A DNA stretch of 61,550 bases, from positions 1-61,550 of the forward strand of contig JARGGB010000009.1 in the NCBI GenBank assembly GCA_029210815.1, given 5' to 3'. Source of the stretch: Candidatus Brevefilum sp. Lineage in GTDB: Bacteria; Chloroflexota; Anaerolineae; Anaerolineales; Anaerolineaceae. The translations under genes and the position numbers were made by a program. Positions 18,656-29,229 of this stretch are shown here, in pieces. The notes below the pieces were generated by a model. The model saw only the letters and a list, made by a program, of their open reading frames with translations, did no database searches and was not told the DNA's origin. Every line of letters starts with the position of its first letter. Within the stretch, counting starts at the first letter, position 1.

Positions 18656-19816
18656 ATGAATATTCTAATAGTTTTAACATATTACAATCCCTATAAATCT
18701 GGTCTGACTATATATGCTGAGCGGCAAGCCCAGGCACTCGCTGCTTTGGGACATGACGTGACCGTTTTGACCTCGCAATTTGATCCGGACTTACCCCTGA
18801 ACGAACTGGCGCAAGGTGTCAACATTATTCGTTTGCCGATTGCGTTTCGGCTGTCAAAGGGCGTTATCATGCCCGGGATTTTTTCCACTGCCTGGAAATT
18901 GATTGGCGAATCAGATCTTGTAAACTTACACCTGCCGCAGGGCGATGCTGCGCTTGTTGGTATATTGGCAAAAATCAGAAATAAGCTACTGGTGTCAACA
19001 TATCATTGTGATATAAAAATGCCAGCAGGTTTAATCAATAAACTTGCGGGTTGGGGCGCTGTACTTTCCAACCATATCTCAGCAAGCTTGTCGGATGCCC
19101 TTGTTCAAAACACACGTGATTTTTCAGAAAATTCTAAATTCCTCAAAAGGTATTTGAATAAAGTGACGGTTATCCAGCCGCCGATCGTGGTTGTCCCGGT
19201 ATCTGAAGAAGAAATCGCTCAATTTGTCGAAAAATTTGAGATTGACTCATCCCGCAAAATCATTGGTATGGTTGCAAGGTTAGCCAGCGAAAAAGGGGTT
19301 GAATACCTGGTGGACGCGGTTCCTGAAGTGCTAATGCATGTTGATAATGCACAGGTTATATTTGTTGGCAATTACCAGAATGTGATTGGTGAACAAGCCT
19401 ACAAGGCAAAGATTTTACCGATGATTGAAAATCTCGGAGAGCGCTGGAAGTTCCTGGGGATAATCTCAGAGACTGAAAAGGCAGCATTCTTTCAACTTTG
19501 TGACGTACTTGTCTTGCCTTCTATTAACAGCACCGAGTCTTTTGGGATGGTGCAGGTCGAGGGGATGACCTGCGGGACACCTGTGGTAGCAACGGATTTA
19601 CCCGGCGTACGGCAGCCTGTGCTTTCTTCAGGTATGGGGAAGATTGTCCCTGTCAAAGATTCACATGCCCTGGCAGAAGGGATCCTTGATGTTTTGAATT
19701 CATCAGATCGATATGACGGTGAAAAGTTGACTGCATTGAAAGAGCATTTTTCTCCTGAAACAGTCGCAAAAGAATATCAAACCTTGTATCAAGAATTGAT
19801 GAGGTCTGATGGATAA
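18656..19816 (+). CDS. Glycosyltransferase family 4 protein
   Basis: GT-B fold glycosyltransferase of 386 aa. The N-terminal donor/acceptor half starts NILIVLTYYNPYKSGLTIYAE, and the nucleotide-sugar half has IIGMVARLASEKGVEYLVDA and the ExFGxxxxE-type retaining motif in STESFGMVQVEGMTCGTPVVA. It most likely adds a hexose to a lipid-linked or cell-surface acceptor on the cytoplasmic side. It overlaps the next methyltransferase gene by 8 bases. Donor sugar cannot be read from sequence, though GDP-mannose from the 4.2-kb gene is a candidate. Confidence 0.9.
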   Translation: MNILIVLTYYNPYKSGLTIYAERQAQALAALGHDVTVLTSQFDPDLPLNELAQGVNIIRLPIAFRLSKGVIMPGIFSTAWKLIGESDLVNLHLPQGDAALVGILAKIRNKLLVSTYHCDIKMPAGLINKLAGWGAVLSNHISASLSDALVQNTRDFSENSKFLKRYLNKVTVIQPPIVVVPVSEEEIAQFVEKFEIDSSRKIIGMVARLASEKGVEYLVDAVPEVLMHVDNAQVIFVGNYQNVIGEQAYKAKILPMIENLGERWKFLGIISETEKAAFFQLCDVLVLPSINSTESFGMVQVEGMTCGTPVVATDLPGVRQPVLSSGMGKIVPVKDSHALAEGILDVLNSSDRYDGEKLTALKEHFSPETVAKEYQTLYQELMRSDG

Positions 19817-20606
19817 GCAGCAGCTGGATGACATTCTTTGGCGGCATCTCTCCAGCCTCCCATACTTCCGCGGTTTTTTGCGTGCTGTTGAAGACCGTTT
19901 TTACAAGGAGATTGACTTGCCAGCGCCGGTATTTGATCTGGGCTCAGGTGATGGTCATTTTGCATCGGTCGCATTTGAAGGAAAATTAGATGTAGGCCTG
20001 GACCCCTGGGTTGGACCGACCCTTGAAGCACGCGGGCGAGACACCTATCACTTGCTTGTTTTGGGTGAAGGTGCGCACATTCCCTTTCCAGATAGCTATT
20101 TTGGCTCTGTGACCAGCACTTCTGTGCTTGAGCACATTCCTGACATTGAACCTGTTTTGGCTGAGGCAGCAAGGATTTTAAAGCCTGGCGGTAAATTTGT
20201 TTTTTGTGTGCCAAATCATCGTTTCCCTGAATTGCTTTGGGGCAGAAGGTTTCTTGATAAATTAGGCTTCAACCGCATGGCAGAGGCTTACAGTCGTTTC
20301 TTTAATAAAATTGCCCGTCATGCTCACACTGATTCCCCGTCCGTGTGGCAAGCCCGTCTTGAGGAGGTTGGCTTTGAGCTTGTGGATACCTGGGATTATT
20401 TTCCACCCGATGCCCTGACGATATTGGAATGGGGGCATCCATTGAGCTTGCCGTCGCTATTATCAAAGAAGCTCTTTGGACGCTGGGTATTGTTCCCAAA
20501 ACGGTGGAACTTGGCGATCCCCTGGCATTGGACCAGGAAATACCTCGACGACCCACGGTCAGAACAAGGGGTGTGTTCGTTTTTTATCGCACGGAGAAAG
20601 CCATGA
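19809..20606 (+). CDS. Class I SAM-dependent methyltransferase
   Basis: A 265-aa protein with the Rossmann SAM motif VFDLGSGDGHFASVAFEG near residue 40, motif TSTSVLEHIPDIEPVLAEAARILKPGG and a C-terminal cap. This is the Methyltransf_11 type often found beside glycosyltransferases, where it methylates sugars or lipid carriers. It overlaps the GT4 gene before it and the FkbM gene after it (ATGA), so the three are coupled. The substrate is not evident. Confidence 0.85.
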   Translation: MDKQQLDDILWRHLSSLPYFRGFLRAVEDRFYKEIDLPAPVFDLGSGDGHFASVAFEGKLDVGLDPWVGPTLEARGRDTYHLLVLGEGAHIPFPDSYFGSVTSTSVLEHIPDIEPVLAEAARILKPGGKFVFCVPNHRFPELLWGRRFLDKLGFNRMAEAYSRFFNKIARHAHTDSPSVWQARLEEVGFELVDTWDYFPPDALTILEWGHPLSLPSLLSKKLFGRWVLFPKRWNLAIPWHWTRKYLDDPRSEQGVCSFFIARRKP

Positions 20607-21403
20607 GACTGCTGAGAAAATTGTCTTACTATGCAAGTTCCATTTTCAGGATGGCATTTGGCTTTAAAAACTTTTTTTCACTGATCCCCTTTTTTCTGAA
20701 TCGTGAAAGGGTTGAACAAACTGAAGTTGTTTTACGAAAAAGCGGCGTGCGCCTGGTTGCCAGGGGCGCAATGGATATTTGGGCGATCAAGGAAACCTTT
20801 CTGGATGCATTTTATACACGTTATGGTGTAGCGATCGAGAATGGTTGGACGGTTGTGGATATTGGCGCAGGGATTGGGGATTTCAGTATTTTTGTAGCGC
20901 ATTCGAATCCACAAACGAAGGTTTATGCCTTTGAGCCATTTCCTGAATCCTATCATTTGCTGGAAAGAAACATCGTATTGAATGGCATTGAAAATGTTTT
21001 TACCTATCAGGCAGCGATATGGAATCAGGCTGGGATTTTGCATCTGGATAACGTCAGCGGTGAACCGCTGCAAATAATCAGCAAAGAAATGCACCCCGCC
21101 ATAAACGAAAAAAATGTGATAAAGGTCAGGGCATTGCCGCTGTCACAGGTTTTTGATGCGCATGGGATAGAAAAGCTAAACTTGTTGAAACTTGATTGTG
21201 AGGGGGCAGAATACGAAATCCTCTCAGGTGCTTTTCCTGAAGTGTTCAAAAAAATTGAGAGGATCATTATGGAATATCATGATATTGATGGTCACCATCA
21301 CGACCATCTGGTATCACTCCTCGAGCGGCAAGGCTACAAAGTTCATTGTCAGGATAATTTTGTCCATGAGGATATTGGCTACCTCTATGCTGAACACGGG
21401 TAA
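20603..21403 (+). CDS. FkbM-family methyltransferase
   Basis: A 266-aa SAM methyltransferase of the FkbM type, with VVDIGAGIGDFSIFVAHSNP, VYAFEPFPESYHLLERNI and LLKLDCEGAEYEIL, the three landmarks of the family. FkbM-like enzymes O-methylate sugars or polyketides. Although the open frame extends to 20429, that part lies inside the previous gene; the ATG at 20603 overlaps the preceding TGA as ATGA and has GGAG upstream. The 93 bases after it separate it from the first GT-C gene. Confidence 0.87.
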   Translation: MRLLRKLSYYASSIFRMAFGFKNFFSLIPFFLNRERVEQTEVVLRKSGVRLVARGAMDIWAIKETFLDAFYTRYGVAIENGWTVVDIGAGIGDFSIFVAHSNPQTKVYAFEPFPESYHLLERNIVLNGIENVFTYQAAIWNQAGILHLDNVSGEPLQIISKEMHPAINEKNVIKVRALPLSQVFDAHGIEKLNLLKLDCEGAEYEILSGAFPEVFKKIERIIMEYHDIDGHHHDHLVSLLERQGYKVHCQDNFVHEDIGYLYAEHG

Positions 21404-21496
21404 ATATCGCAGCAGGTTGTCAGCAGGGCAAGCCTGAAGTATCATTTCCAAATAAATTATTATTTTAGAAGTGTTCAATGTAATGCAGTTTTCACC

Positions 21497-23638
21497 ATGC
21501 CGGGAAATCTTATGAACCATCAACATGAACCGGAAAATCAAGATCAAGACAGCGTTTGGGATTATTTTATTGAAAAAATAAAATTCTGGACGCATGATCC
21601 GGTTGAAAAAGAAAAAATAGAAACTCCAGGACCAATAACAAACAAACCAGCTTTTCCATGGTTGAGCCTGGTGTCTTTGATGCTTGGATTAATGGCTCAA
21701 CTAACATTTGAACCTTCGCCTGGACGAACGCCATGGCCCGGGATTATATTGTATTTAGCGGCAGGGGGATGTTTGCTGGCATCCATTTTACGTCGAGAAT
21801 GGCGATTACCCGATCTCATACCTGACCAGGATGAGCCGATGAGCACAGCCTTCAGGCTTGATTTTTTCTTGATTGGCCTTCTTCTGGCAATTCTTGCATT
21901 CGTTTTATTTGGCAATGGTAGCTTTGGCTTGCTGAACACATTTTTGTGGCTGCTTTCGATCGTTTTTATTTTCCTTTCTTTTGGGAAAATGATTAAAAAG
22001 GAAGGTCAGGCGCGTAAAGAAATTCTGAGCTGGATCAAAGCGGAGAATTGGCGCATCTGCATCTCCCGCTGGACGATCATTGTCCTGGGGGTGATCGCGA
22101 TTATCCTGTTCTTCAATTTTTATCGCCTTGATTCTGTTCCACCGGAGATGGTGTCAGACCAGGCAGAAAAATTACTGGATATCAATGATATTCTCAATGG
22201 GAGCAGAGCGGTTTATTTCCCGCGAAATACAGGCAGAGAGCCGATACACTTTTACCTGACGGCTTTGTTTATGGCGGTCTTCAACCTGGAAGTTTCATTT
22301 TTGAATCTGAAAATCGTCGCTGTCTTTGCGAATTTGCTAACGCTTTTCTTCATTTATTTACTCGGCAAAGAGATAGGAAATAAATGGGTGGGTTTAGGGG
22401 CGGCATTATTTGCAGGGATGGCTTATTGGCCTCTTTTGTTCACTAGATTAGCACTGCGTATTCCTTATTATCCCCTGTTTGTTGCACCGGTTATGTATTT
22501 TATGATTCGGGGTTTGCGCCGGCAAGATGTAATGGATATTTTACTAACTGGGCTGTTCCTTGGATTGGGTTTGTACGGGTATACCCCATTCAGAATTGTA
22601 CCGATCTTTGTTGTGCTGGGTACGATTATTTATCTTGTCCATAAACCCGCTGAGAACAAGCGATTACAAGCAATTTTCGCTTTAGCTCTGATTACACTGG
22701 TTTCACTGGTGGTGTTTGTACCTTTATTACGTTACTGGCTGGCGAACCCGGATCTGTTTGCATATCGCGCTTTCTCAAGGCTGACAGGCATGGAGGCAGG
22801 ATTTCAAAAAGCACCTGCATTGATTTTTTTGGAGAATTTTTGGAAAGCAAGTATCATGTTCTTTTGGGATAACGGCGTGATCTGGGCGCATTCTATTCCT
22901 GGAAGGCCAGCACTTGAGATTGTCTCCGGCGCATTGTATTTTTCGGGAATTATTGGTCTGCTGGTCCGTTACATCCGCAAACGCCGGTGGGTTGATTTAT
23001 TCTTGCTGGTTTCAATCCCTATGATGATGATGCCTTCTATTTTATCCCTGGCATACCCGGGGGAGAACCCAAGCTTGAACCGAACAGCGGGTGCTGTGGT
23101 GCCGGTTTTTGTTGTTATCGGATTATCCCTGGAAACTTTTATTCGCACATTTCGTGCGCGATTTTCGGGGTTGCTTGCAAAATTTGCGCCTGCTGCTATC
23201 CTTGGGATATTGGTCTTGTGGTCTGGCTTGAATAATTACGATCTTGTCTTTAACCAGTACTACCAGATCTACAGGGCATCCAGCTGGAATACCTCTGAGA
23301 TTGGCGATGCTGCCAGATTCTTCATCGAATCCATAGGTTCTCCGGAGACCACTTACCTCGTTGGGTACCCCCATTGGGTGGATTCGCGATTGGTGGCGAT
23401 CAATGCAGGGCAGGCTGGCAGGGACTTTGCAATATTTCCGGAGCAAATTCCCGCAACACAGAATGACCCTCGTGCAAAGATGTTTTTTGTGAACATGTAC
23501 GATACAGAAAACATTGAATTACTCGCAGAAACTTATCCTTGGGGTGCTTTATGGAAACACGACTCGGACGTTGAGAATAAGGATTTCATGATCTTTTTTG
23601 TGCCGCCAATGCAAGGAACAGGAGCCAATGACAATTAA
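21497..23638 (+). CDS. GT-C type glycosyltransferase, family 39-like (ArnT/PMT-like)
   Basis: Polytopic protein of 713 aa with roughly 12 helices. After a cytoplasmic head, the first luminal loop carries FNFYRLDSVPPEMVSDQAEK, the acidic DxE-like motif area of polyprenyl-phosphate-sugar GT-C enzymes, followed by the GREPIHFYLTAL segment typical of this family. The C-terminal part is soluble (SWNTSEIGDAARFFIESIG). It most likely transfers a sugar from a polyprenyl-phosphate donor outside the membrane. ATG 21512 is an alternative start. It overlaps the next gene. Confidence 0.8.
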   Translation: MPGNLMNHQHEPENQDQDSVWDYFIEKIKFWTHDPVEKEKIETPGPITNKPAFPWLSLVSLMLGLMAQLTFEPSPGRTPWPGIILYLAAGGCLLASILRREWRLPDLIPDQDEPMSTAFRLDFFLIGLLLAILAFVLFGNGSFGLLNTFLWLLSIVFIFLSFGKMIKKEGQARKEILSWIKAENWRICISRWTIIVLGVIAIILFFNFYRLDSVPPEMVSDQAEKLLDINDILNGSRAVYFPRNTGREPIHFYLTALFMAVFNLEVSFLNLKIVAVFANLLTLFFIYLLGKEIGNKWVGLGAALFAGMAYWPLLFTRLALRIPYYPLFVAPVMYFMIRGLRRQDVMDILLTGLFLGLGLYGYTPFRIVPIFVVLGTIIYLVHKPAENKRLQAIFALALITLVSLVVFVPLLRYWLANPDLFAYRAFSRLTGMEAGFQKAPALIFLENFWKASIMFFWDNGVIWAHSIPGRPALEIVSGALYFSGIIGLLVRYIRKRRWVDLFLLVSIPMMMMPSILSLAYPGENPSLNRTAGAVVPVFVVIGLSLETFIRTFRARFSGLLAKFAPAAILGILVLWSGLNNYDLVFNQYYQIYRASSWNTSEIGDAARFFIESIGSPETTYLVGYPHWVDSRLVAINAGQAGRDFAIFPEQIPATQNDPRAKMFFVNMYDTENIELLAETYPWGALWKHDSDVENKDFMIFFVPPMQGTGANDN

Positions 23639-26600
23639 TCGTCAAAAATCGGCTCGGAATAAAGCGCTGCAATGGGGCAATATCTTTATCCTGGTTGCCT
23701 TGCTTATGACACTTGCTGGAGGGGCTTATTTACGCCTGGTTGGTGTAGATTGGGATGAAAACCAGCACATGCACCCGGATGAGCGGTTTCTAAGTTTGGT
23801 GCAATCTGCAATTTCACCGGTCAGCAAGGCTTCAGAATATTTCAACACGGAAACATCCAGCCTGAACCCGGTAAATCGTGGGCATACCTTCTTTGTTTAT
23901 GGGACATTGCCAATTTTTATCATCCGGTACATTGGGGAAGCCCTGGGAAAAGTAGATTACCATGCAATTACGATTGTTGGTCGTCATGTCTCTGCAATAT
24001 TTGATGTGCTGACGATTTTTCTGGTGTTTGCTATCGGGAAAAAATTATACAACCGGTGGGTGGGCTTGCTCGGTGCTGTGTTTTATGCCGCTGCAGTACT
24101 GCCAATACAACTCTCCCATTATATGACGGTGGACACGATCACCAATACATTCACATTTCTGGCAATTTATGCAGGTGTTTGGGCGCTTAAACGTCAATCT
24201 GTTTTGGAACGCAAACATCCTATTGGTGCAGAGGTTCAGGCTGATGTTGACTCAGATGATGGTGGGGATGTTCGTAAAGAGGAAGGATCTAAAAGCATTG
24301 GTCTGCTCATCAAGGATTTAGCGCCTTACATTTTATTTGGCGTTGCCCTGGGTGCAGCGACAGCTTCAAAGATCAACGCTGTTGTGGTGGCGATGGTCTT
24401 ACCCTTGGTTGAAGCAATCCGTTACTTTAAAATGGAACCTGGTGAGCGGGACAGGGAAATTCTCCCGATTATTCGCAACCTTGCACTGGCAGCGGTTCTG
24501 AGTTTCGTTGTCTTTCGCATTGGACAGCCCTACGCATTTAATGGACCAGGTTTTTTCAATTTTGGCATCAATGAGAACTGGTGGCTGAGCATTCAGAATT
24601 TACGATCTCAAGCTTCAGGGCAAGTGGATTTTCCACCGGCGCTGCAATGGGCGCGGCGGCCAATCACATTTTCATGGGAGAATATGAATGCCTGGGGTCT
24701 AGGTTGGCCTTTGGGAATTCTTGCTTCTTTAGCTTTCCTGGGGATGGGATGGGCAATACTTCGAAAACGGGATTGGACCACGCATCTGCCCCTATGGGTT
24801 TTCACAGGTTTGTACTTTACCTGGCAGTCCTTTTCATGGGTGCGATCCATGCGTTACCAGGTCTTGATTTATCCATCCCTTGCATTATTTGCTGGATGGG
24901 GTCTGGTTGAGCTTTTCTCCGTAAAGAAAAGCATTAAGCTCGGTTCGATAAGGATCAAACCGAAAATTCTTCGAGCAGCGGCAATCATCGTGACAATATT
25001 TTTCCTTGTGAGCACCGCCAGCTGGGCGTTTGCTTTTTCTCGCATTTATACACGGCCGCATACGCGTGTTGCTGCCAGCCGCTGGATTTATCAAAATATT
25101 CCTGGTGCATTGACACTGGAGTTCGAAACAGGAGCCGGGGATTATCAGCAGCCCTTGCCTTACCGCGCAGGGGACATCTTTAGCCCGGGCGAAAGCTTTC
25201 GGATACCATTTTACGCAGATGCAGATGGCAGCCTTCACAGCCTGAGCTTCCCACATATTTTGGATCAATCGCAGATTCCTGAGCAGAAGACTCTATTACT
25301 AACGGTTGTTTCTGCTGATGACTCTGGGGAAGTGCTGGCAAGCGCTCGCATCCAGGATGGCTTCGGGGCGACGGACAGTGATTGGCGCGGCGCATCTTAC
25401 GAATTTGTTTTAGATCGTCCAATAACACTGGCTGAAGGGGATCTTTATTATTTTTCATTGGACGAGCTTGAAGGCGAAGCGACTTTTCTATTGAATGGTT
25501 CACCATCAATGATCATCGTGACCCTGGATGGACAAACCATAAAAAGCCCCTTACCCCGTATTCAACAAGGTGTTCGCAAGGACAACCCCTATACCATGAA
25601 TGTTCAGCTTGTCCAGGATGGCCAAATAACTGCTGTCACCACACCTTATTTGGTTGACCAATCCGGAAAAACGGGCGAAAAAACGCTGAACCTCAACCTG
25701 ACGCTTGTCGATCAGGGTGGTGTTTCAGGATCATCTGTCCTCCAATCTGCATTTGAGCCAGGGGATGATTCACGTGGAAAAGCTTACACTTTTGAATTGG
25801 ATCAACCGCTTGATGCAAAAGAAGGACAAACACTATCGGTTACCCTTACTACGGATGATGAGGGTGTACGCCTGGTTCCCCATGCACCAGCGCCGGTGCA
25901 CGAAAGCAGCTGGGATGACGCGGTCCCTTACCCCGTTGACGGCTTCAGCCCCTACAGCGAAAGCGGCGGCATCTATCGCGGTGATTTGAATTTTGAGATG
26001 TATTGGACAGATGACCAGCTTAAACTTGAGAGATTTGAGACTAATCTTGACCTGGCAGACTACATCTTCATTACCTCCAGCCGCCAATGGGGAACTACAA
26101 CACGGGTGCCTGAAAGGTATTTATTGACGACAGCCTATTACCGCAACCTTTTAGGCTGTCCGCAGGAAGAAGCCGTTGAATGGTGTTATTCTGTTGCGGA
26201 GCCCGGTATGTTCGAAGGGTCACTTGGCTTTGAGCTGATTCAGACCTTTACATCTCATCCCAAAATTGGACTCCTGGAAATTAATACACAATTTGCTGAA
26301 GAAGCTTTCACAGTTTATGATCACCCGAAGGTTCTAATTTTCAAGAAATCAACCGACTATGACTCTATCCACATGCGAGAGGTACTGCGTTCCGTAGATT
26401 TGAGCAAGGTGGTCTATTTTACGCCTGGGGAAGCGGCTAATTATAAAGGACCTGATCCTGAAGGCATTTACGAACCTCGATTTAACCTGATGCTGCCCGA
26501 AGACCGCCTTGAAAGTCAGAGAGAAGGGGGCACCTGGTCAGCATTATTTGATCGAGATCGGTTGATCAACTTATCACAATTCCTGGCAAGTGCAGCTTTT

Positions 26601-29027
26601 TACTGTCTGGTAAGCTTCCTGGGTTTGCTTGCATACCCAATCATCCGAATGGCTTTGCCGGGTTTGGCTGATAGGGGATACCCCTTATCCAAGCTGGCTG
26701 GATTATTGATCCTGGCATTTTCGGTTTGGATTCTGGGTTCATTAGGTGTGCCCTTCTCTGTAACAACGATTGTGTTTGTCTTGTTAGGAATGATCCTCAT
26801 CTCCTTGCTCTTCATCTTGATGCAAAGGCGAATGCTTTGGCGTGAATTGAAGGAAAATTGGCGATATTTCTTTATTGTTGAAATGCTTGCATTGATTGCC
26901 TTTGTCTTTTTCATTCTGGTGCGCCTGGGTAATCCGGATTTATGGCATCCGTTCAAGGGTGGCGAGAAGCCCATGGACTTTTCTTACCTGAACGCTGTGC
27001 TCAAAAGCACAAGCTTTCCGCCTTATGATCCCTGGTTTGCTGGGGGGTATATCAATTATTATTATTTTGGTTTTGTGATCCTTGGGGTTCCAATTAAATT
27101 ATTGGGGATCGTGCCCGCAGTTGCTTATAACATCGTCCTCCCAATCTGGTACAGTATTCTGATTTTAGGCGCTTTTTCTGTTGGATGGAATCTCTTTAGA
27201 GGCATTCCAACATTAAGCGCTTTATCGGGTGGTGAAAAGGATAAGAAAAAGTTCTTCCCGACAGCGTTTTGGGTGGGTTTGGGTTCTGCAATCCTGCTGG
27301 CTTTGTTAGGGAATTTGGGCACAATTGACTTGATCATTACCGGTTTCCAGCGGATTGCTTCGGGTGGTGCACTTGTGGACGAAGCGGGTTTTGGTCAGCG
27401 GGTTAGCTGGGCTTTCCAGGGATTTTTCCAGTTCTTGCAAGGGACACCCATGCCCTTCTACCCGGGCGATTGGTACTGGTTCCCCAGCAGGGTCATCCCG
27501 GGCGATCCCATAACGGAATTCCCGTATTTTACATTTATTTACGGCGATCTGCATGCACACCTGATTGCATTTCCAATTACCCTATTTGTGATCAGTTGGA
27601 GCCTTTCAGTGGTGTTGAGCAAGGGATGCTGGGGTGAAGCTGACGGGAAATTCAAATGGGTAGGGCGTGCTATAGGGTTCATCCTTGGTGCAATTTTGAT
27701 TGGCGCTTTAAGACCAACCAATACCTGGGATTTCTATACCTATATTGTCCTGGCTTCCCTGGCATTACTTTACAGCGTTTTTAAGAATTACCAGCCAAGG
27801 TTGAAGCTAACATTTAAGAGGGCGGGATTTACGGAAAAGGCTGTTGTTGCCCTGGGGGCTGTTCTCTTGCTGGTTGGGATGGCATTATTGTTCTATCAGC
27901 CTTTTGCATACTGGTTTGGACAGGGTTATTCACAAATTGAATTCTGGCAGGGAGATCGAACCCCGCTGAAGTCGTATTTCATCCATTGGGGATTATTCCT
28001 GTTTATCATCATCAGCTGGATGGCCTGGGAAAGCTACCATTGGATGAAGACCACACCACGTTCAGCATTAGCTCGTCTTGAACCTTATAAACCATGGTTG
28101 CTATCGGGATTGATCTCGCTGGTAATATTAATGCTTATTTTCCTTGTGTCCGGTGTGGTTATCGGCTTGGTGGCTGTTCCGATAGGCTTATGGGCTGTTA
28201 TATTGATGCTTCGACCGGGACATTCGGATGGTATGCGCTTTTTGTTGTTCTTGATTGGGACTGCTGTCACACTGACCCTGGTTGTTGAATTGATCTATCT
28301 TCCGGGTGATATTGGGCGGATGAATACGGTCTTCAAATTCTATTTGCAAGCATGGGTGATGTTTGCCCTATCAGCAGGTGTGTGTTTGGGGTGGGTTGTA
28401 AAATCTCTGCGTTATTGGCGTGAGCACCTGGCATTTTTGTGGCAAGCGATGCTGTATCTGCTGCTGGCAGGGGCGGCTTTGTTCACCGTGATGGGGACCA
28501 TGGACAAAATTCAGGACCGAATGGCATTGGATGCGCCGCATACTTTAGACGGTATGTCATACATGCAGTATGCGACATATTATGACCTGGGTGCCGAAAT
28601 GATTTTAAGTGAAGATTACCAGGCGATCCGCTGGATGCAAGAAAACATCCAGGGGTCACCGGTGATCCTTGAGGGGCAGGCTTACGAATATCGCTGGGGA
28701 AATCGATACACGATCTACACAGGCTTGCCAGGGGTTGTCGGCTGGAACTGGCATCAACGGCAGCAGCGGGCGATTTTGAAAAGCAATATTGTGCAAGAAC
28801 GTGTCGATTCAGTCAATGCCTTTTACCTGGCTGAGGATATTGATGATGCCGTCGAGTTCATCAATAAATATGATGTCAAATATATCGTTGTGGGTCAATT
28901 GGAAAAAATCTTTTACCCGGGTCCAGGCCTGGATAAATTTGACGCTTATGAAGGGCAGGTGTGGCAAAACGTTTATCAAGGTGGGGAGACAACCATTTAT
29001 CAAGTGCTGGAGCAGCCTGCAAATTAA
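23628..29027 (+). CDS. Giant membrane protein: GT39-like half fused to Chlor_Arch_YYY (DUF2298) half
   Basis: A 1,799-aa polytopic protein. The first part (about residues 1-480) resembles a GT-C glycosyltransferase, with the acidic first-loop motif DWDENQHMHPDERFL near residue 40. A soluble beta-rich segment without recognised motif spans about 490-950. The second membrane part has WHPFKGGEKPMDFSYLNAVL and the diagnostic GGYINYYYFGFVILG (about residue 1140), the motif that names the family found in Chloroflexota and methanogenic archaea. It ends with the soluble tail (QAIRWMQENIQGSP). The ATG overlaps the previous stop and has AGGAG; the GTG at 23598 is not needed. Function of the YYY family is undetermined; glycan assembly is inferred. 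Confidence 0.85.
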   Translation: MTINRQKSARNKALQWGNIFILVALLMTLAGGAYLRLVGVDWDENQHMHPDERFLSLVQSAISPVSKASEYFNTETSSLNPVNRGHTFFVYGTLPIFIIRYIGEALGKVDYHAITIVGRHVSAIFDVLTIFLVFAIGKKLYNRWVGLLGAVFYAAAVLPIQLSHYMTVDTITNTFTFLAIYAGVWALKRQSVLERKHPIGAEVQADVDSDDGGDVRKEEGSKSIGLLIKDLAPYILFGVALGAATASKINAVVVAMVLPLVEAIRYFKMEPGERDREILPIIRNLALAAVLSFVVFRIGQPYAFNGPGFFNFGINENWWLSIQNLRSQASGQVDFPPALQWARRPITFSWENMNAWGLGWPLGILASLAFLGMGWAILRKRDWTTHLPLWVFTGLYFTWQSFSWVRSMRYQVLIYPSLALFAGWGLVELFSVKKSIKLGSIRIKPKILRAAAIIVTIFFLVSTASWAFAFSRIYTRPHTRVAASRWIYQNIPGALTLEFETGAGDYQQPLPYRAGDIFSPGESFRIPFYADADGSLHSLSFPHILDQSQIPEQKTLLLTVVSADDSGEVLASARIQDGFGATDSDWRGASYEFVLDRPITLAEGDLYYFSLDELEGEATFLLNGSPSMIIVTLDGQTIKSPLPRIQQGVRKDNPYTMNVQLVQDGQITAVTTPYLVDQSGKTGEKTLNLNLTLVDQGGVSGSSVLQSAFEPGDDSRGKAYTFELDQPLDAKEGQTLSVTLTTDDEGVRLVPHAPAPVHESSWDDAVPYPVDGFSPYSESGGIYRGDLNFEMYWTDDQLKLERFETNLDLADYIFITSSRQWGTTTRVPERYLLTTAYYRNLLGCPQEEAVEWCYSVAEPGMFEGSLGFELIQTFTSHPKIGLLEINTQFAEEAFTVYDHPKVLIFKKSTDYDSIHMREVLRSVDLSKVVYFTPGEAANYKGPDPEGIYEPRFNLMLPEDRLESQREGGTWSALFDRDRLINLSQFLASAAFYCLVSFLGLLAYPIIRMALPGLADRGYPLSKLAGLLILAFSVWILGSLGVPFSVTTIVFVLLGMILISLLFILMQRRMLWRELKENWRYFFIVEMLALIAFVFFILVRLGNPDLWHPFKGGEKPMDFSYLNAVLKSTSFPPYDPWFAGGYINYYYFGFVILGVPIKLLGIVPAVAYNIVLPIWYSILILGAFSVGWNLFRGIPTLSALSGGEKDKKKFFPTAFWVGLGSAILLALLGNLGTIDLIITGFQRIASGGALVDEAGFGQRVSWAFQGFFQFLQGTPMPFYPGDWYWFPSRVIPGDPITEFPYFTFIYGDLHAHLIAFPITLFVISWSLSVVLSKGCWGEADGKFKWVGRAIGFILGAILIGALRPTNTWDFYTYIVLASLALLYSVFKNYQPRLKLTFKRAGFTEKAVVALGAVLLLVGMALLFYQPFAYWFGQGYSQIEFWQGDRTPLKSYFIHWGLFLFIIISWMAWESYHWMKTTPRSALARLEPYKPWLLSGLISLVILMLIFLVSGVVIGLVAVPIGLWAVILMLRPGHSDGMRFLLFLIGTAVTLTLVVELIYLPGDIGRMNTVFKFYLQAWVMFALSAGVCLGWVVKSLRYWREHLAFLWQAMLYLLLAGAALFTVMGTMDKIQDRMALDAPHTLDGMSYMQYATYYDLGAEMILSEDYQAIRWMQENIQGSPVILEGQAYEYRWGNRYTIYTGLPGVVGWNWHQRQQRAILKSNIVQERVDSVNAFYLAEDIDDAVEFINKYDVKYIVVGQLEKIFYPGPGLDKFDAYEGQVWQNVYQGGETTIYQVLEQPAN

Positions 29028-29229
29028 TTTTGATTTTGATATTGGAACGGGCTGACCTTCAATATTATTTAAAACTGGAAATTAAGACGCCTGAATGGTT
29101 TTGGCAAGTATAATAGCAAGTGACATTATTAAGGATGTCGGTGATTGAGATATTTGTTTGCACTTCATGCGGATGCGTTTTACTGGCGAAGACCATTATT
29201 GAGGATTTATTATAAATGTTTATGCTGAC

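Noticed and set aside
20429-20602. Longer N-terminus of the FkbM methyltransferase
   Set aside because: This part is the out-of-frame interior of the previous methyltransferase gene; ATG 20603 gives the normal family start.
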